DNA of 64,000 bases from an uncultured Lachnospiraceae bacterium. Lineage in GTDB: Bacteria > Bacillota > Clostridia > Lachnospirales > Lachnospiraceae. Made by a program: the position numbers and the translations under genes. Below, piece after piece: positions 33,596 to 42,636 of this stretch; position 1 is the first letter of the stretch, and the number at the start of each line of letters is the position of its first letter. The stretch covers positions 29,227 to 93,226 of the forward strand of contig CAJTTT010000005.1 in the NCBI GenBank assembly GCA_910579285.1, given 5' to 3'. A model generated the notes under the pieces. The model saw only the letters and a list, made by a program, of their open reading frames with translations, did no database searches and had not been told where the DNA came from.

Positions 33596-36247
33596 TCACT
33601 CACCTCCGAGAATCTGTTCAAACTCCGCCGCGCTCATCAAAATCTTGCGCGGTTTGGTTCCTTCTTCCTCTCCTACAACCCCGGCGTCGCAAAGCTGATC
33701 CATAATGCGTGCGGCCCGGTTAAAGCCGATCTTAAACATGCGCTGCAGCATACCGATAGATGCCTTGTCCTTCTCAATGATAAAGCGGCCTGCCTCCGCA
33801 AAATATTCGTCGTACGCGGAATCCGCATCCCCCGCCGCGCCCGGCGTTCCTGTCTGGCCCGACTCAACGGCTATGCTGTTGATCTGCTCCTCCACAGCTT
33901 CCCCGGATGCCCCTTCGGGCACATAGGCTTTTAAGAACTCCACCACATCGGAAACCTCATCATCGGAGACAAAGGGTCCCTGCATGCGTGCCGGTTTCGG
34001 ATATCCCTGCGGATAAAAGAGCATGTCACCCTTACCGAGAAGCTTCTCCGCCCCCACCATATCCAGAATGGTGCGGGAATCCACGCCACTGGACACCGCA
34101 AAGGCCACGCGGCTTGGCATGTTCGCCTTGATCAGACCCGTGATGACATCCACGGAAGGACGCTGCGTGGCAATGATCAGATGGATGCCGCATGCTCTCG
34201 CAAGCTGTGCCAGACGGCAGATGGATTCCTCCACCTCTCCCGGTGACACCATCATCAGATCCGCCAGCTCGTCCACAATGATCAGAATCTGCGGCATTTT
34301 TTCCGGCGCATCGGGGTCTCCCGAAGCCTGCATGTTCTCCACTTTTTTATTGTAGCCCTTCAAATCCCGGACATTGAAATCCGCAAACTTTTTATAACGC
34401 TCCGTCATTTCCGCAACACCCCAGTGCAGGGCTGCCGCCGCCTTCTTCGGATCTGTCACCACCGGGATCAGCAGATGGGGAATGCCGTTGTAAACACTCA
34501 GTTCCACTACTTTGGGGTCAATCATAATCATCTTCACATCCGCCGGATGCGCCTTGAACAGAATGCCCATAATAATGGTGTTGATGCAGACAGACTTACC
34601 AGACCCGGTTGCCCCGGCGATCAAAAGATGGGGCATTTTTGCAATATCCGCAAACACGGTCTTTCCTCCGATATCCTTACCTACCGCAAAGATCAGATTT
34701 GTTGGGAATTTATCAAACTCCGGCGATTCCACCAGATCCCGGAAAGGCACCGCCGTATTCTCCTTGTTGGGAACCTCGATACCCACAGCCGCTTTTCCGG
34801 GAATGGGCGCTTCGATACGGATATCCGTGGCCGCCAGATTCAGCTTGATGTCATCGGCAAGCCCAACGATCTTGCTGACCTTGACGCCCTGCTCCGGCTG
34901 CAGCTCATAGCGGGTGACAGACGGCCCTCTGCTGTACTGTGTGACGCTCACCTTCACGCCAAAATTGCCAAGGATCTGCTCCAGACGCGCAGCCGTCTCT
35001 CTGAGCTCCAGGTCGGAATCCGTTCCCTTCTTTTTCTTCTGCGGCGCCAGAAGATCCGGCGTGGGAAAACGGTAGTGATCCTTCCCGCTCTTCCCGGCGG
35101 CAGAAGCTGCCGGCCTCTCCGCCTGCTTCGCCGGGCGGCTGACCGCAGACACGCGCTCTCTGCCGGACGTTGGAGCCATCTGATTGCCTGTCATCGGCTG
35201 GTAGGAGTCCATAGGCTTCTTTGCCGGCTCCGGCATCACAACAGACTCCTGCTCCGGCTCAGACTCTTCCTCCAGATGGATCTCGCTAAGCGCATCCGAT
35301 TCCTGTTCTATATAATGGTAAGAATGCTGTTCCCGCTCTCTTACCTGGGGCAGCTCTTCCACATCCTCCTCTTCATAAGTGAGCGTAATTTCATGGATAT
35401 CATCCCGCACCTTCTCGGCCGCCGCTTTTTCCGGCTCTCTGCCAAGAGCGGTATCCAGCATGACGCCGGACACTTTCTTGTCCATGCGCAGAAGCCTTTC
35501 ATTTTCCAGTTCTTCTTCCCGCTGTCTGCGTTCTCTGGCCTCGCGCTCCCGTCTTTCCGACTGGGCCTCCCGCCGCTTTTCTGCCCGCTCCCTGCGATAG
35601 GCTGCGTCCTCCCTGGAGCGTTCGTATACCTTCCGCCCGCCGGCCGCCACACCGCCGATAAAGGACTTTTCCGTGATGATCACCAGACAGATGATACCCA
35701 GAACAAGAATCAGCAGTACCGTGCCGACTGTGCCAAGGAACTTGCAGGACAGGTACGCCAGGGATCCGGCCAGTATGCCGCCCCCTTTATGTCCCTCACT
35801 GCAGCGGACATAAATCTCAGCGATCTGATAGCTCTCCGCCTCGGCGGGATTCGCGCTGAAAAATTCAAAACTCATGCCAAGAAGGAGGAAAAATACGATG
35901 CCCGCCACAAGCTTTCTCGTGGCGATACGGTTCCCCGCATTTAACATGCCAAAAGCGATCATCAGAAAAATGATAACCGGCGACACATATGCAAGCAGAC
36001 CGAATACACCGAACATCACACTGCTGACTGCATCGCCCGCCTTACCTACCAGCCCGAAATTACACAAAAATAAAATAAGGGCGAGAGCCGCCAGCACAAT
36101 CAGCAGAATTTCATTTCTCACAGCAGGATCCATCGGTGTGTCCTGCCTTGCACTCCGGGATTTTGCCCGGGTATTCGCTGTACGCGCCTTGCTCCTTCCC
36201 GTATTCTGTTTCTTTGCGGATGACCCTCTCGTACCCTGAGCCGCCAT
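33596..36247 (-). CDS. ftsK: FtsK/SpoIIIE family DNA translocase
   Basis: Septal DNA pump that moves chromosome through the division or sporulation septum. The 883 residues have four membrane helices (about 47-66, 74-104, 113-131, 170-192), an Arg/Glu-rich segment (about 208-255), an acidic linker to about 430, and the RecA-like motor with Walker A GATGSGKSV at 545-553 and Walker B ILIIVDELADLMM. The C-terminal winged-helix gamma domain (SIGMLQRMFKIGFNRAARIM) reads the polar guide sequences. Whether it is the division or the sporulation paralogue cannot be told from sequence alone. GTAGGAGG precedes the ATG. Confidence 0.95.
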   Translation of the reverse strand: MAAQGTRGSSAKKQNTGRSKARTANTRAKSRSARQDTPMDPAVRNEILLIVLAALALILFLCNFGLVGKAGDAVSSVMFGVFGLLAYVSPVIIFLMIAFGMLNAGNRIATRKLVAGIVFFLLLGMSFEFFSANPAEAESYQIAEIYVRCSEGHKGGGILAGSLAYLSCKFLGTVGTVLLILVLGIICLVIITEKSFIGGVAAGGRKVYERSREDAAYRRERAEKRREAQSERREREARERRQREEELENERLLRMDKKVSGVMLDTALGREPEKAAAEKVRDDIHEITLTYEEEDVEELPQVREREQHSYHYIEQESDALSEIHLEEESEPEQESVVMPEPAKKPMDSYQPMTGNQMAPTSGRERVSAVSRPAKQAERPAASAAGKSGKDHYRFPTPDLLAPQKKKKGTDSDLELRETAARLEQILGNFGVKVSVTQYSRGPSVTRYELQPEQGVKVSKIVGLADDIKLNLAATDIRIEAPIPGKAAVGIEVPNKENTAVPFRDLVESPEFDKFPTNLIFAVGKDIGGKTVFADIAKMPHLLIAGATGSGKSVCINTIIMGILFKAHPADVKMIMIDPKVVELSVYNGIPHLLIPVVTDPKKAAAALHWGVAEMTERYKKFADFNVRDLKGYNKKVENMQASGDPDAPEKMPQILIIVDELADLMMVSPGEVEESICRLAQLARACGIHLIIATQRPSVDVITGLIKANMPSRVAFAVSSGVDSRTILDMVGAEKLLGKGDMLFYPQGYPKPARMQGPFVSDDEVSDVVEFLKAYVPEGASGEAVEEQINSIAVESGQTGTPGAAGDADSAYDEYFAEAGRFIIEKDKASIGMLQRMFKIGFNRAARIMDQLCDAGVVGEEEGTKPRKILMSAAEFEQILGGE

Positions 36248-36344
36248 GACTGCCTCCTACATGTATCCATATTTCTGTCAAAACAAAAAACCTATTCTAG
36301 TATAGCATTTTCATTTTGGGTTGTCATCCCTTACTTTAACGACA

Positions 36345-36372
36345 ACGGCGGGAGCCTCTCTGCCCCCGCCGT
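36345..36372 (-). terminator. GC-rich hairpin after tepA
   Basis: ACGGCGGG (36345-36352) pairs with CCCGCCGT (36365-36372), in the 175-bp gap between tepA and ftsK. On the minus strand it is followed by TGTCGTTAAAG, with little T-run, so it may be a terminator or an mRNA-stabilising hairpin. Confidence 0.5.
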
Positions 36373-36422
36373 CTGGTGCTTTACCAATACAGCCTTCCCT
36401 ATTCGATAACTTTCATTCTGCC

Positions 36423-37151
36423 CTACTTTATCATAGCATGAAGTTTGCCGATGGCATCGCTGATGCCGCCGACCTCACAGATAATGCCTTCCTCCACCGC
36501 CTCTCTTCCCACGAGCACCGTTCCCACATCTTTTGTCAGCATCCCGGTTTCCATCATCAGTTCCTCCAGACGCGGTTTTGGCACCTTGCAGTGTTCACAG
36601 ACAAAACCTGTAATGCGGTTCTGGATCTGCTTAAAGTAATCAAAGGTCTGCTGTACCCCGATCACCATGCCGCTCAGCCGCACCGGGTGGATCACCATCG
36701 TTCCCGTCGGTACGATATAAGAATAGTCGGTGCTCACCGCGATCGGCACACCGATGGAATGGCTTCCTCCCAGAACCAGGGAAACCGTCGGTTTACTCAG
36801 GGATGCAATCATCTCTGCAATGGCAAGTCCTGCCTCCACATCACCGCCCATTGTATTCAGGAGGATCAGAACGCCATCCACCTCACTGCTGTCCTCAATC
36901 GCCGCAAGCTGGGGCAGGATATGCTCGTATTTTGTAGTTTTCGCATTGCTGCTTAAGTTGTCATGCCCCTCGATTTCCCCGATGATCGTAAGCAGATGTA
37001 TTTTATGGTGCAGGGCATTCTCGTCAAGCGTCACCTGCCCTACTTTCTCAATCCGTTCGTCCCTCTGTTTCTCGCTCTCCCGCTTTTTATCCTTTTCGTT
37101 CTCATCCTTGTTCTGGCTGTCCTTGTTTTTTGTATTCTTATTGTTTCCCAT
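36423..37151 (-). CDS. tepA: TepA/ClpP-like serine protease
   Basis: A ClpP-fold protease of the TepA (YmfB) group, 242 residues. B. subtilis TepA degrades small acid-soluble spore proteins or leftover signal peptides (reports differ). The N-terminal 45 residues are an extremely charged Lys/Glu/Asp tail. The core shows LLNTMGGDVEAGLAIAEMIA, the nucleophile in LGGSHSIGVPIAVS, the His in GTMVIHPVRLSG, and a C-terminal VGREAVEEGIICEVGG. Its place next to ftsK/spoIIIE is the usual one in Firmicutes. GGGAGAG precedes the ATG; upstream lies the fold-back element. Confidence 0.92.
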   Translation of the reverse strand: MGNNKNTKNKDSQNKDENEKDKKRESEKQRDERIEKVGQVTLDENALHHKIHLLTIIGEIEGHDNLSSNAKTTKYEHILPQLAAIEDSSEVDGVLILLNTMGGDVEAGLAIAEMIASLSKPTVSLVLGGSHSIGVPIAVSTDYSYIVPTGTMVIHPVRLSGMVIGVQQTFDYFKQIQNRITGFVCEHCKVPKPRLEELMMETGMLTKDVGTVLVGREAVEEGIICEVGGISDAIGKLHAMIK

Positions 37152-37179
37152 ATATGTGCTCTCCCTTCTCTCTTTTCGT

Positions 37180-37373
37180 AATTGCGAAACTCATCAAATC
37201 GTGGCTTTTTTTGTGCAAATAGTATAATTATAAGCAGACCCTTGCAGAGCGTCAGCGCTTAACGAGGTTTTCCACGAGTTTAGCGTCTGCTACGCTCGGA
37301 GTGGAGCGAAAGCGCGTCTGCGTTGATTATACAATTTGTGCAATTTCAGCAATGAAGAAGGAGTTTCGCAATT
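37180..37373. repeat. Fold-back (MITE-like) element with 13-bp perfect terminal inverted repeats
   Basis: AATTGCGAAACTC (37180-37192) and GAGTTTCGCAATT (37361-37373) are exact reverse complements. Inside, CAAATAGTATAAT...GCAGAC on the left (37216-37239) mirrors GTCTGC...ATTATACAATTTG on the right (37316-37339), and the GC-rich centre has further self-pairing. The whole element could fold as one long hairpin. No clear target-site duplication is seen. It may be a miniature mobile element or a structured 5' leader of tepA. Confidence 0.6.
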
Positions 37374-37462
37374 GCCTATTTTCTATTTTATGAAATGATA
37401 TAAAATGCTTTTAGGCGTTACTGCGATGTGCGCACGGTCAATAAAACGGCCTCCGCCCGTAC

Positions 37463-37500
37463 CCGAAAAAAGGAGAGAACCTTTTTTCGGTTCTCTCCTA
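37463..37500 (-). terminator. Terminator with an alternative overlapping stem
   Basis: GGAGAGAACC (37472-37481) pairs with GGTTCTCTCC (37489-37498), and on the minus strand TTTTTTC follows: a classic terminator just after the membrane-protein stop. An 11-bp perfect stem CCGAAAAAAGG/CCTTTTTTCGG (37463-37473 with 37480-37490) overlaps it and would be mutually exclusive. Confidence 0.8.
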
Positions 37501-37531
37501 GTATCGTTTCTTTCCGCGAAATATATACCTG

Positions 37532-39046
37532 TTATCTGTCGAAATCGTCCCCTTCGGCGACTTCCATCTGATAGTGCATGTCTGCCTCCGCCACTTCGTA
37601 ATCGTAATCCATTTCCCGCTTCACATGCTTTTTCGGAAGGGGCAGTGGATTTTCCAGAAAACGCGGCTTTTCCTCCGTGGCCGAAACCGGCGCTTCCTCT
37701 GAAACCACCATCGCTGCCGCAGGCGCAGGTGTCAAAACAGCCGGCATAGGCGCAACGGATGCATTGATCTCCTCGATCTTTTCCCGCAAAGCTTCCGCCT
37801 GTCCGCCAAACACCGTATTCTTTAAGCCAAGCGCCGCCATCACACTCCAGAAGAACAGCACTACGCCGCCGAATCCGACAATACTGAAATCCATCAAAAA
37901 GACGGGAGACAGAAGGATACAGGGCAGTAGCCACAGAGAAAAGTCCTGATCCCGTCCTCCCCGCAGGAACTCAAACACCAAAAAGGATGCCGGGAGAAAG
38001 AGCATCGCGAAAAAGGGATACTCAATCCCGATTACGCTGAATATCCGCGCTCCCATACCAAGGGACAGATATGGCATGAGCCAGGACATAAGCCCCTGCT
38101 CAAAGCTGACGCCGCTGAAGGAGGCGTCAATCCCAACCGCACCAAGGAAACCGGCCGCACTGCCTGCCAGCGTCAGAAACAGACATCCTGCCATGCGTCT
38201 GCGGCTTCCTTCCGCGCCCAGTTTCCCCGTAAAAAGTCCTGCCAGAAACAGAAACAAAATCAAGGCGCCGCATTCCAGGTAGCATAAAACTCCCAACGCA
38301 ATCCCGAGGAAAACCGCCACCGCCAGACCGGCACGGCCGCCCCTGCCCGTAAGCGATGCCTTCACGAAACTAAGAACCAGCCAAAGCGCCGCCAGCAGAA
38401 CTGCAAGCAGCATACATTCCGGGTCAATCAGATAAATCTTACGGATAAACGCATCGGAGAAAGACAACAGCAAAAGTACCGTGCAGGCCGCGAACCGGCC
38501 CGCCGCTTTCCTCACAGCCAGATAGGCAAACAGCAGGGTAAGTATCTGCAAAAAGATCTGGAACAGCATCGCCGCCATCATACTGTTTCCCAGAAAGGAG
38601 AAAGCCACTCTGAGACAGCGCACAAACAGGTCGCTCATCCCGTGCGCAAGCGCCGGGCTGGCGGCCCCTGCCCGCACCATCGCCATTTCGTAGTATTCCC
38701 CTGGCTCAAAAGCTGGCGCGGCTTCGTAGACCGAAGCCATGAGAATCCCCTCTCTCAGCCTAAGAATAAGGCCGAAAACAAAGCATACGGAAGTCACGAG
38801 GGACTCCGCCATAGCCGCAGTATGGGCGGAAAACCGATACTTTTTCCGCAGTGCCTGGGAAGAGAGGCGTATCCCCGTATAGAGACATAACAGAAGCGGA
38901 AACGGCAGAAATGTGCCAAGCTTTGCGAGAGACGTCCCCACATAAAAGACATAGATGTGATTTCCCACATAAGCTAAAAGCATCACGCAGATTCCTGCGT
39001 AAACCGCCCAGAGCACATAATCAAACCAGGTTTTCCGATAACTCAT
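37532..39046 (-). CDS. Polytopic membrane protein of unknown function
   Basis: A 504-residue protein with about ten predicted membrane helices over residues 10-410. A cytosolic tail rich in Ala, Pro and Glu follows, with the phrase ENPLPLPKKHVKREMDYDYE, then an acidic end. The layout resembles GT-C-type glycosyltransferases or dolichol-mannosyltransferase-like proteins, but no DxD or DD motif in the first loop is clear, so I do not assign activity. Its ATG overlaps the stop of O-acetylhomoserine sulfhydrylase by 4 bases (ATGA) and has GGAG 8 bases upstream, which implies translational coupling. A strong terminator follows. Confidence 0.75.
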   Translation of the reverse strand: MSYRKTWFDYVLWAVYAGICVMLLAYVGNHIYVFYVGTSLAKLGTFLPFPLLLCLYTGIRLSSQALRKKYRFSAHTAAMAESLVTSVCFVFGLILRLREGILMASVYEAAPAFEPGEYYEMAMVRAGAASPALAHGMSDLFVRCLRVAFSFLGNSMMAAMLFQIFLQILTLLFAYLAVRKAAGRFAACTVLLLLSFSDAFIRKIYLIDPECMLLAVLLAALWLVLSFVKASLTGRGGRAGLAVAVFLGIALGVLCYLECGALILFLFLAGLFTGKLGAEGSRRRMAGCLFLTLAGSAAGFLGAVGIDASFSGVSFEQGLMSWLMPYLSLGMGARIFSVIGIEYPFFAMLFLPASFLVFEFLRGGRDQDFSLWLLPCILLSPVFLMDFSIVGFGGVVLFFWSVMAALGLKNTVFGGQAEALREKIEEINASVAPMPAVLTPAPAAAMVVSEEAPVSATEEKPRFLENPLPLPKKHVKREMDYDYEVAEADMHYQMEVAEGDDFDR

Positions 39047-40332
39047 AATTTTGTCTCCATGAGCGCCTGCTCCAGATCTGCAACAATATCATCGATATGC
39101 TCAATTCCCACAGAAAGTCTGATCAGATCGGGTGCGACCCCAGCCTCTTTCAGCTGCTCATCGTTCATCTGTCTGTGTGTATGGCTCGCCGGGTGCAGAA
39201 CGCTCGTTCTTGCATCCGCCACATGTGTCACAATCGCCGCCAGTTTCAGATGATCCATCATACTGGCTGCCGCTTCCCTGCCGCCTTTCAAACCGAAGGA
39301 AATCACGCCGCAGCTTCCGTTCGGCATATATTTTTTCGCCAGTTCATAGTATTTGTTCCCGGGCAGTCCCGGATAATTGACCCAGGCCACCTTCTCGTGG
39401 GCCTGCAGATATTCGGCGCATTTCTGCGCATTGTAACAGTGTCTCTCCATGCGCAGAGGCAGCGTTTCCAGTCCAACATTCAGCAAAAATGCATTCTGGG
39501 GTGACTGGATGGAGCCCAGATCACGCATCAGCTGGCTTGTGGCTTTTGTGATATAAGCCGCCTTCCCGAATTTCTCCGTGTAGACTATGCCGTGATAAGA
39601 TTCATCCGGCCTGCACAGCCCGGGAAACTTTTCCGGGTAAGACGCCCAGTCAAAATTGCCGGAATCCACAATACAGCCTCCCACAGCCATAGCATGTCCG
39701 TCCATATATTTTGTGGTGGAATGGGTTACGATATCCGCCCCCCACGCAAACGGATTGCAGTTGATTGGCGTGGCAAACGTATTATCCACAATCAAAGGCA
39801 CCTGATGGGCATGGGCCAGCGCCGCGAATTTTTCGATATCGAGCACCACCAGCGCAGGGTTCGCGATGGTCTCCGCAAACACGCATTTGGTATTCTCCTG
39901 AAAAGCTTTTTCCAGTTCCTCCGCCGGCGCATCGGGATCTACTACGGTGCATTCGATTCCCATCTTCTTCATGGTGCAGGTGATCAGATTAAAGCTGCCG
40001 CCGTAGACCGTGGAACTCATCACCACATGGTCGCCCGCTTCACAGATATTAAAAACGGCATAATAGTTTGCCGCCTGTCCTGAGGACGTCAGCATGGCCG
40101 CCACGCCGCCCTCCAGCTCACAGATCTTCTGCGCCACAAAGTCGTTGGTCGGATTCTGTAATCTGGAATAAAAGTAACCGCTCTCCTCCAGATCAAAAAG
40201 CCGTCCCATCTGCTCTGAATTATCGTACTTAAACGTCGTGCTCTGGTAAATCGGAAGCACCCGGGCTTCTCCCTTTTTCGGCTTCCAGCCCGACTGAATG
40301 CAAATGGTCTCTTTCTTATATGGTTTACTCAT
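39043..40332 (-). CDS. metY: O-acetylhomoserine sulfhydrylase (aminocarboxypropyltransferase)
   Basis: PLP enzyme making homocysteine from O-acetylhomoserine and sulfide; many members also accept O-acetylserine. From ATG 40332 (GGAGG 5 bases upstream) it has 429 residues. The frame is open for 33 more codons upstream but without an RBS. The PLP lysine is Lys208 in THSTTKYMDGHA. SSGQAANYYA, DNTFATPINCNPFAWGADIV and SVGIEHIDDIVADLEQAL are typical of the long Cys/Met-metabolism PLP group. Homocysteine is the substrate of the MetH in this window. It lies 46 bp after yebC and is coupled to the next membrane gene. Confidence 0.93.
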   Translation of the reverse strand: MSKPYKKETICIQSGWKPKKGEARVLPIYQSTTFKYDNSEQMGRLFDLEESGYFYSRLQNPTNDFVAQKICELEGGVAAMLTSSGQAANYYAVFNICEAGDHVVMSSTVYGGSFNLITCTMKKMGIECTVVDPDAPAEELEKAFQENTKCVFAETIANPALVVLDIEKFAALAHAHQVPLIVDNTFATPINCNPFAWGADIVTHSTTKYMDGHAMAVGGCIVDSGNFDWASYPEKFPGLCRPDESYHGIVYTEKFGKAAYITKATSQLMRDLGSIQSPQNAFLLNVGLETLPLRMERHCYNAQKCAEYLQAHEKVAWVNYPGLPGNKYYELAKKYMPNGSCGVISFGLKGGREAAASMMDHLKLAAIVTHVADARTSVLHPASHTHRQMNDEQLKEAGVAPDLIRLSVGIEHIDDIVADLEQALMETKL

Positions 40333-40378
40333 TTTATCCTCCGCTGGTGCAATGTCTTTCGCATTTCTTACCGCGCTG

Positions 40379-41116
40379 TTACTTTTCGCTCTCGTCCCAG
40401 TTATGGTATACCGCCTGCACATCATCGTCATCGTCCAGAAGATCCAGCGTCTTCTGCAGGTTCTTGACCGCGCCCTCGTCAGTCAGCTCCACCCACGTCT
40501 GCGGAATCATGGTCACCTCGGAGGAAACAGGCGTCACGCCCGCCTCTTTCAATGCCGCGTCCACACTGCTCCACTGGTCGGGATCTGTATAGATTTCGTA
40601 GCTGTCCTCCTCCTCGGAAAAGTCCTCCGCGCCTGCGTCGAGAGCGGTCATCATCAGATCGTCCGCATCCATATCGCACTCTTCCTTGTCGATGATGATA
40701 AGACCTTTCTTGTCAAACATAAAGGAGACACAGCCCTGTGTGCCGATGCTGCCGTTACCCTTGGTAAAAGCGCTTCTCACGTTGGCGGCTGTACGGTTGA
40801 TGTTATCCGTCAGCGCATCCACAATAATTGCCACGCCGCTTGGACCATATCCCTCGTAGGTGACATACTTGTAATCCACGTTTCCGCCTTCTCCGGCTGC
40901 CTTCTTGATGCCCCTGTCGATGGTGTCGTTGGGCATATTGTTTGCCTTCGCCTTGGCAATCACCTGAGCCAGCTTAAAGTTGTTCGCCGGATCGGGACCT
41001 CCCTCCTTCACTGCCACCGCTATTTCCCTGCCGATGATCGTAAAGATTTTCCCTTTCGCCGCATCGTTCTTTTCTTTCTTGTGTTTGATATTTGCAAATT
41101 TTGAATGTCCTGACAT
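40379..41116 (-). CDS. yebC: YebC/PmpR/TACO1 family protein
   Basis: A 245-residue protein of the highly conserved YebC family, recognised from MSGHSKFANIKHKKEKNDAA, DPANNFKLAQVIAKAKANNM, and GYGPSGVAIIVDALTDNINR. Originally described as a transcriptional regulator; newer work on relatives links them to translation of proline-rich sequences. It has the full three-domain length. GGACGGAGAG precedes ATG 41116. Confidence 0.96.
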   Translation of the reverse strand: MSGHSKFANIKHKKEKNDAAKGKIFTIIGREIAVAVKEGGPDPANNFKLAQVIAKAKANNMPNDTIDRGIKKAAGEGGNVDYKYVTYEGYGPSGVAIIVDALTDNINRTAANVRSAFTKGNGSIGTQGCVSFMFDKKGLIIIDKEECDMDADDLMMTALDAGAEDFSEEEDSYEIYTDPDQWSSVDAALKEAGVTPVSSEVTMIPQTWVELTDEGAVKNLQKTLDLLDDDDDVQAVYHNWDESEK

Positions 41117-41155
41117 TTCTCTCCGTCCTTTCTTTATGCACCGTTTTCTGTACTT

Positions 41156-42547
41156 TTATGTTTCTGCTTCTTCTTTGTTTTTCCTTGCAGACACGGTCTG
41201 GATCATGCGGTCCTTCACTTCCATAATACGGAACGTATATCCTCCGTACGCAAACTCGAAGTCCTCCCCCTCCTCGGGGATATGCTCCAGTCGTGAGATC
41301 ACAAAACCGTTCACCGTGTCGAATGGCTCATCCTCAAAGGAAACCTGCAGTTTTTCCTCCAGTTCCTCCAGCGGCATCATTCCCTGAATCACATAATGAT
41401 CCGCGCCGCTCTCCCTGATATAAGTTTCGTCCTCATCGTACTCATCCTGAATATTGCCGACAATCTCCTCCAGAATATCCTCCAGCGCCACCAGACCTGC
41501 CGTCTGTCCGTACTCGTCAATGACAATGACCATCTGGATTTTCTCCTTCTGCATCACTTGAAAGAGATCGTTTATCTTTCTTTTCTCGGTGATAAACCGC
41601 GGCTCCCGCAGAAGCCCTTTGATTTTTCCGATGGGCCGGCTTCGCATCTTCTCATTCATCTGCATCCGCATCACATCCTTCAGATGCAGTATGCCGATAA
41701 TATGGTCTATGGTTCCATCATAGACGGGAAAACGGCTGTTGTGCGCCTCCACAATGAAGGCCGCCGCCTCCTGTAACGTCATGGTGCAGTCTATGGCGAT
41801 CAGATTGTTGCGGTTGATCATAATATCTTTGGCCTCTTTGTCCCCGTACTCAAAGATATTCGTAATCATCTCCGCCTCGCTGGCATGCAGGATTCCCTGC
41901 TCATGCCCCACGCTCACCATTGAGAGGATTTCCTCCTCCGTCACATCCTCCCTGTCATCTGCATCCCGCACGCCAAGCAGATGCAATACCATCTTTGACG
42001 TGACAAAAATCAGACTGCTGAAGGGGGAAATAATCCGCACATAGTAGTAAAACGGGTTGACCAGCGCAAGGAGCCATTTATCGGGGTGTTTCGCCGCCGC
42101 CTTTTTCGGCACCATAACGCCGATTGTCATAATTATGTACAAAAGAAACGCAGTTACAAGAAACGGCACTGCCAATGCCAGCGTCTGCATCTGCCACCCG
42201 GCAGGCGCACCAAAGCGGGCGCGCACCTGATCCGATATCAGAAACGAAAAATAACTGTTCAGCCGATACAGGATAAATGCCCCCAGCAATAAATTGATGG
42301 TCACCACGCCAAGCTGTGTGGCCGTAGCATAGGCCGCGTGCTGTTCCATCATATAAGCCAGCCTGGCCTGCTTCTTTTTCTGTTTTGCCGTCTGCTCTTC
42401 GGCTTCCTCTCCGCCTGCTGTGCCGTCCTCTCTGTCCATTCCCCTGCGGTTCTGCATCGCCGTGCTGAAACCGTAAAAAACCATCTCCAGAATCAGCATG
42501 ACCACAAACCACAGGATGCTGTTACTGCCCGAGCCTCCGTCTTCCAT
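41156..42547 (-). CDS. CNNM/CorC-type membrane protein with CBS domains (hemolysin family)
   Basis: A 463-residue protein with an N-terminal CNNM (DUF21) membrane domain of four helices (about 10-190), interrupted by a charged cytosolic segment (EDGTAGGEEAEEQTAKQKKK). A CBS pair follows (about 235-360; MINRNNLIAIDCTMTLQEAA, FPVYDGTIDHIIGILHLKDV and VVIDEYGQTAGLVALEDILE), and a CorC/HlyC C-terminal domain to about 450. Proteins of this group are implicated in Mg or Co efflux or homeostasis. RBS AAGGAG is 14 bases from ATG, a little far. Confidence 0.9.
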   Translation of the reverse strand: MEDGGSGSNSILWFVVMLILEMVFYGFSTAMQNRRGMDREDGTAGGEEAEEQTAKQKKKQARLAYMMEQHAAYATATQLGVVTINLLLGAFILYRLNSYFSFLISDQVRARFGAPAGWQMQTLALAVPFLVTAFLLYIIMTIGVMVPKKAAAKHPDKWLLALVNPFYYYVRIISPFSSLIFVTSKMVLHLLGVRDADDREDVTEEEILSMVSVGHEQGILHASEAEMITNIFEYGDKEAKDIMINRNNLIAIDCTMTLQEAAAFIVEAHNSRFPVYDGTIDHIIGILHLKDVMRMQMNEKMRSRPIGKIKGLLREPRFITEKRKINDLFQVMQKEKIQMVIVIDEYGQTAGLVALEDILEEIVGNIQDEYDEDETYIRESGADHYVIQGMMPLEELEEKLQVSFEDEPFDTVNGFVISRLEHIPEEGEDFEFAYGGYTFRIMEVKDRMIQTVSARKNKEEAET

Positions 42548-42636
42548 AGTATTTATTTTTCTCCTTCTTTATGAAATAAAATTTGACCTAGATATCATAT
42601 CAAGTATTGTCCTTTGTGTCAAATCCCCCTCTTATC

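Larger units (their letters stand above)
37152..37531. other. 380-bp gene-free stretch between tepA and a membrane-protein gene
   Basis: It contains a 194-bp fold-back element (37180-37373), about 90 bases with nothing recognisable, and a terminator (37463-37500). No convincing ORF or RNA gene was seen. A TATAAT box lies in each arm of the fold-back element, pointing inward, so the tepA promoter and a long structured leader may lie here. Confidence 0.6.

Noticed and set aside
34424..35944. A 506-codon open frame on the plus strand opposite ftsK
   Set aside because: It lies wholly antisense to a motif-rich FtsK gene. Its translation is rich in Arg, His, Leu and Cys, as expected of a shadow frame, and it has no RBS or domain.
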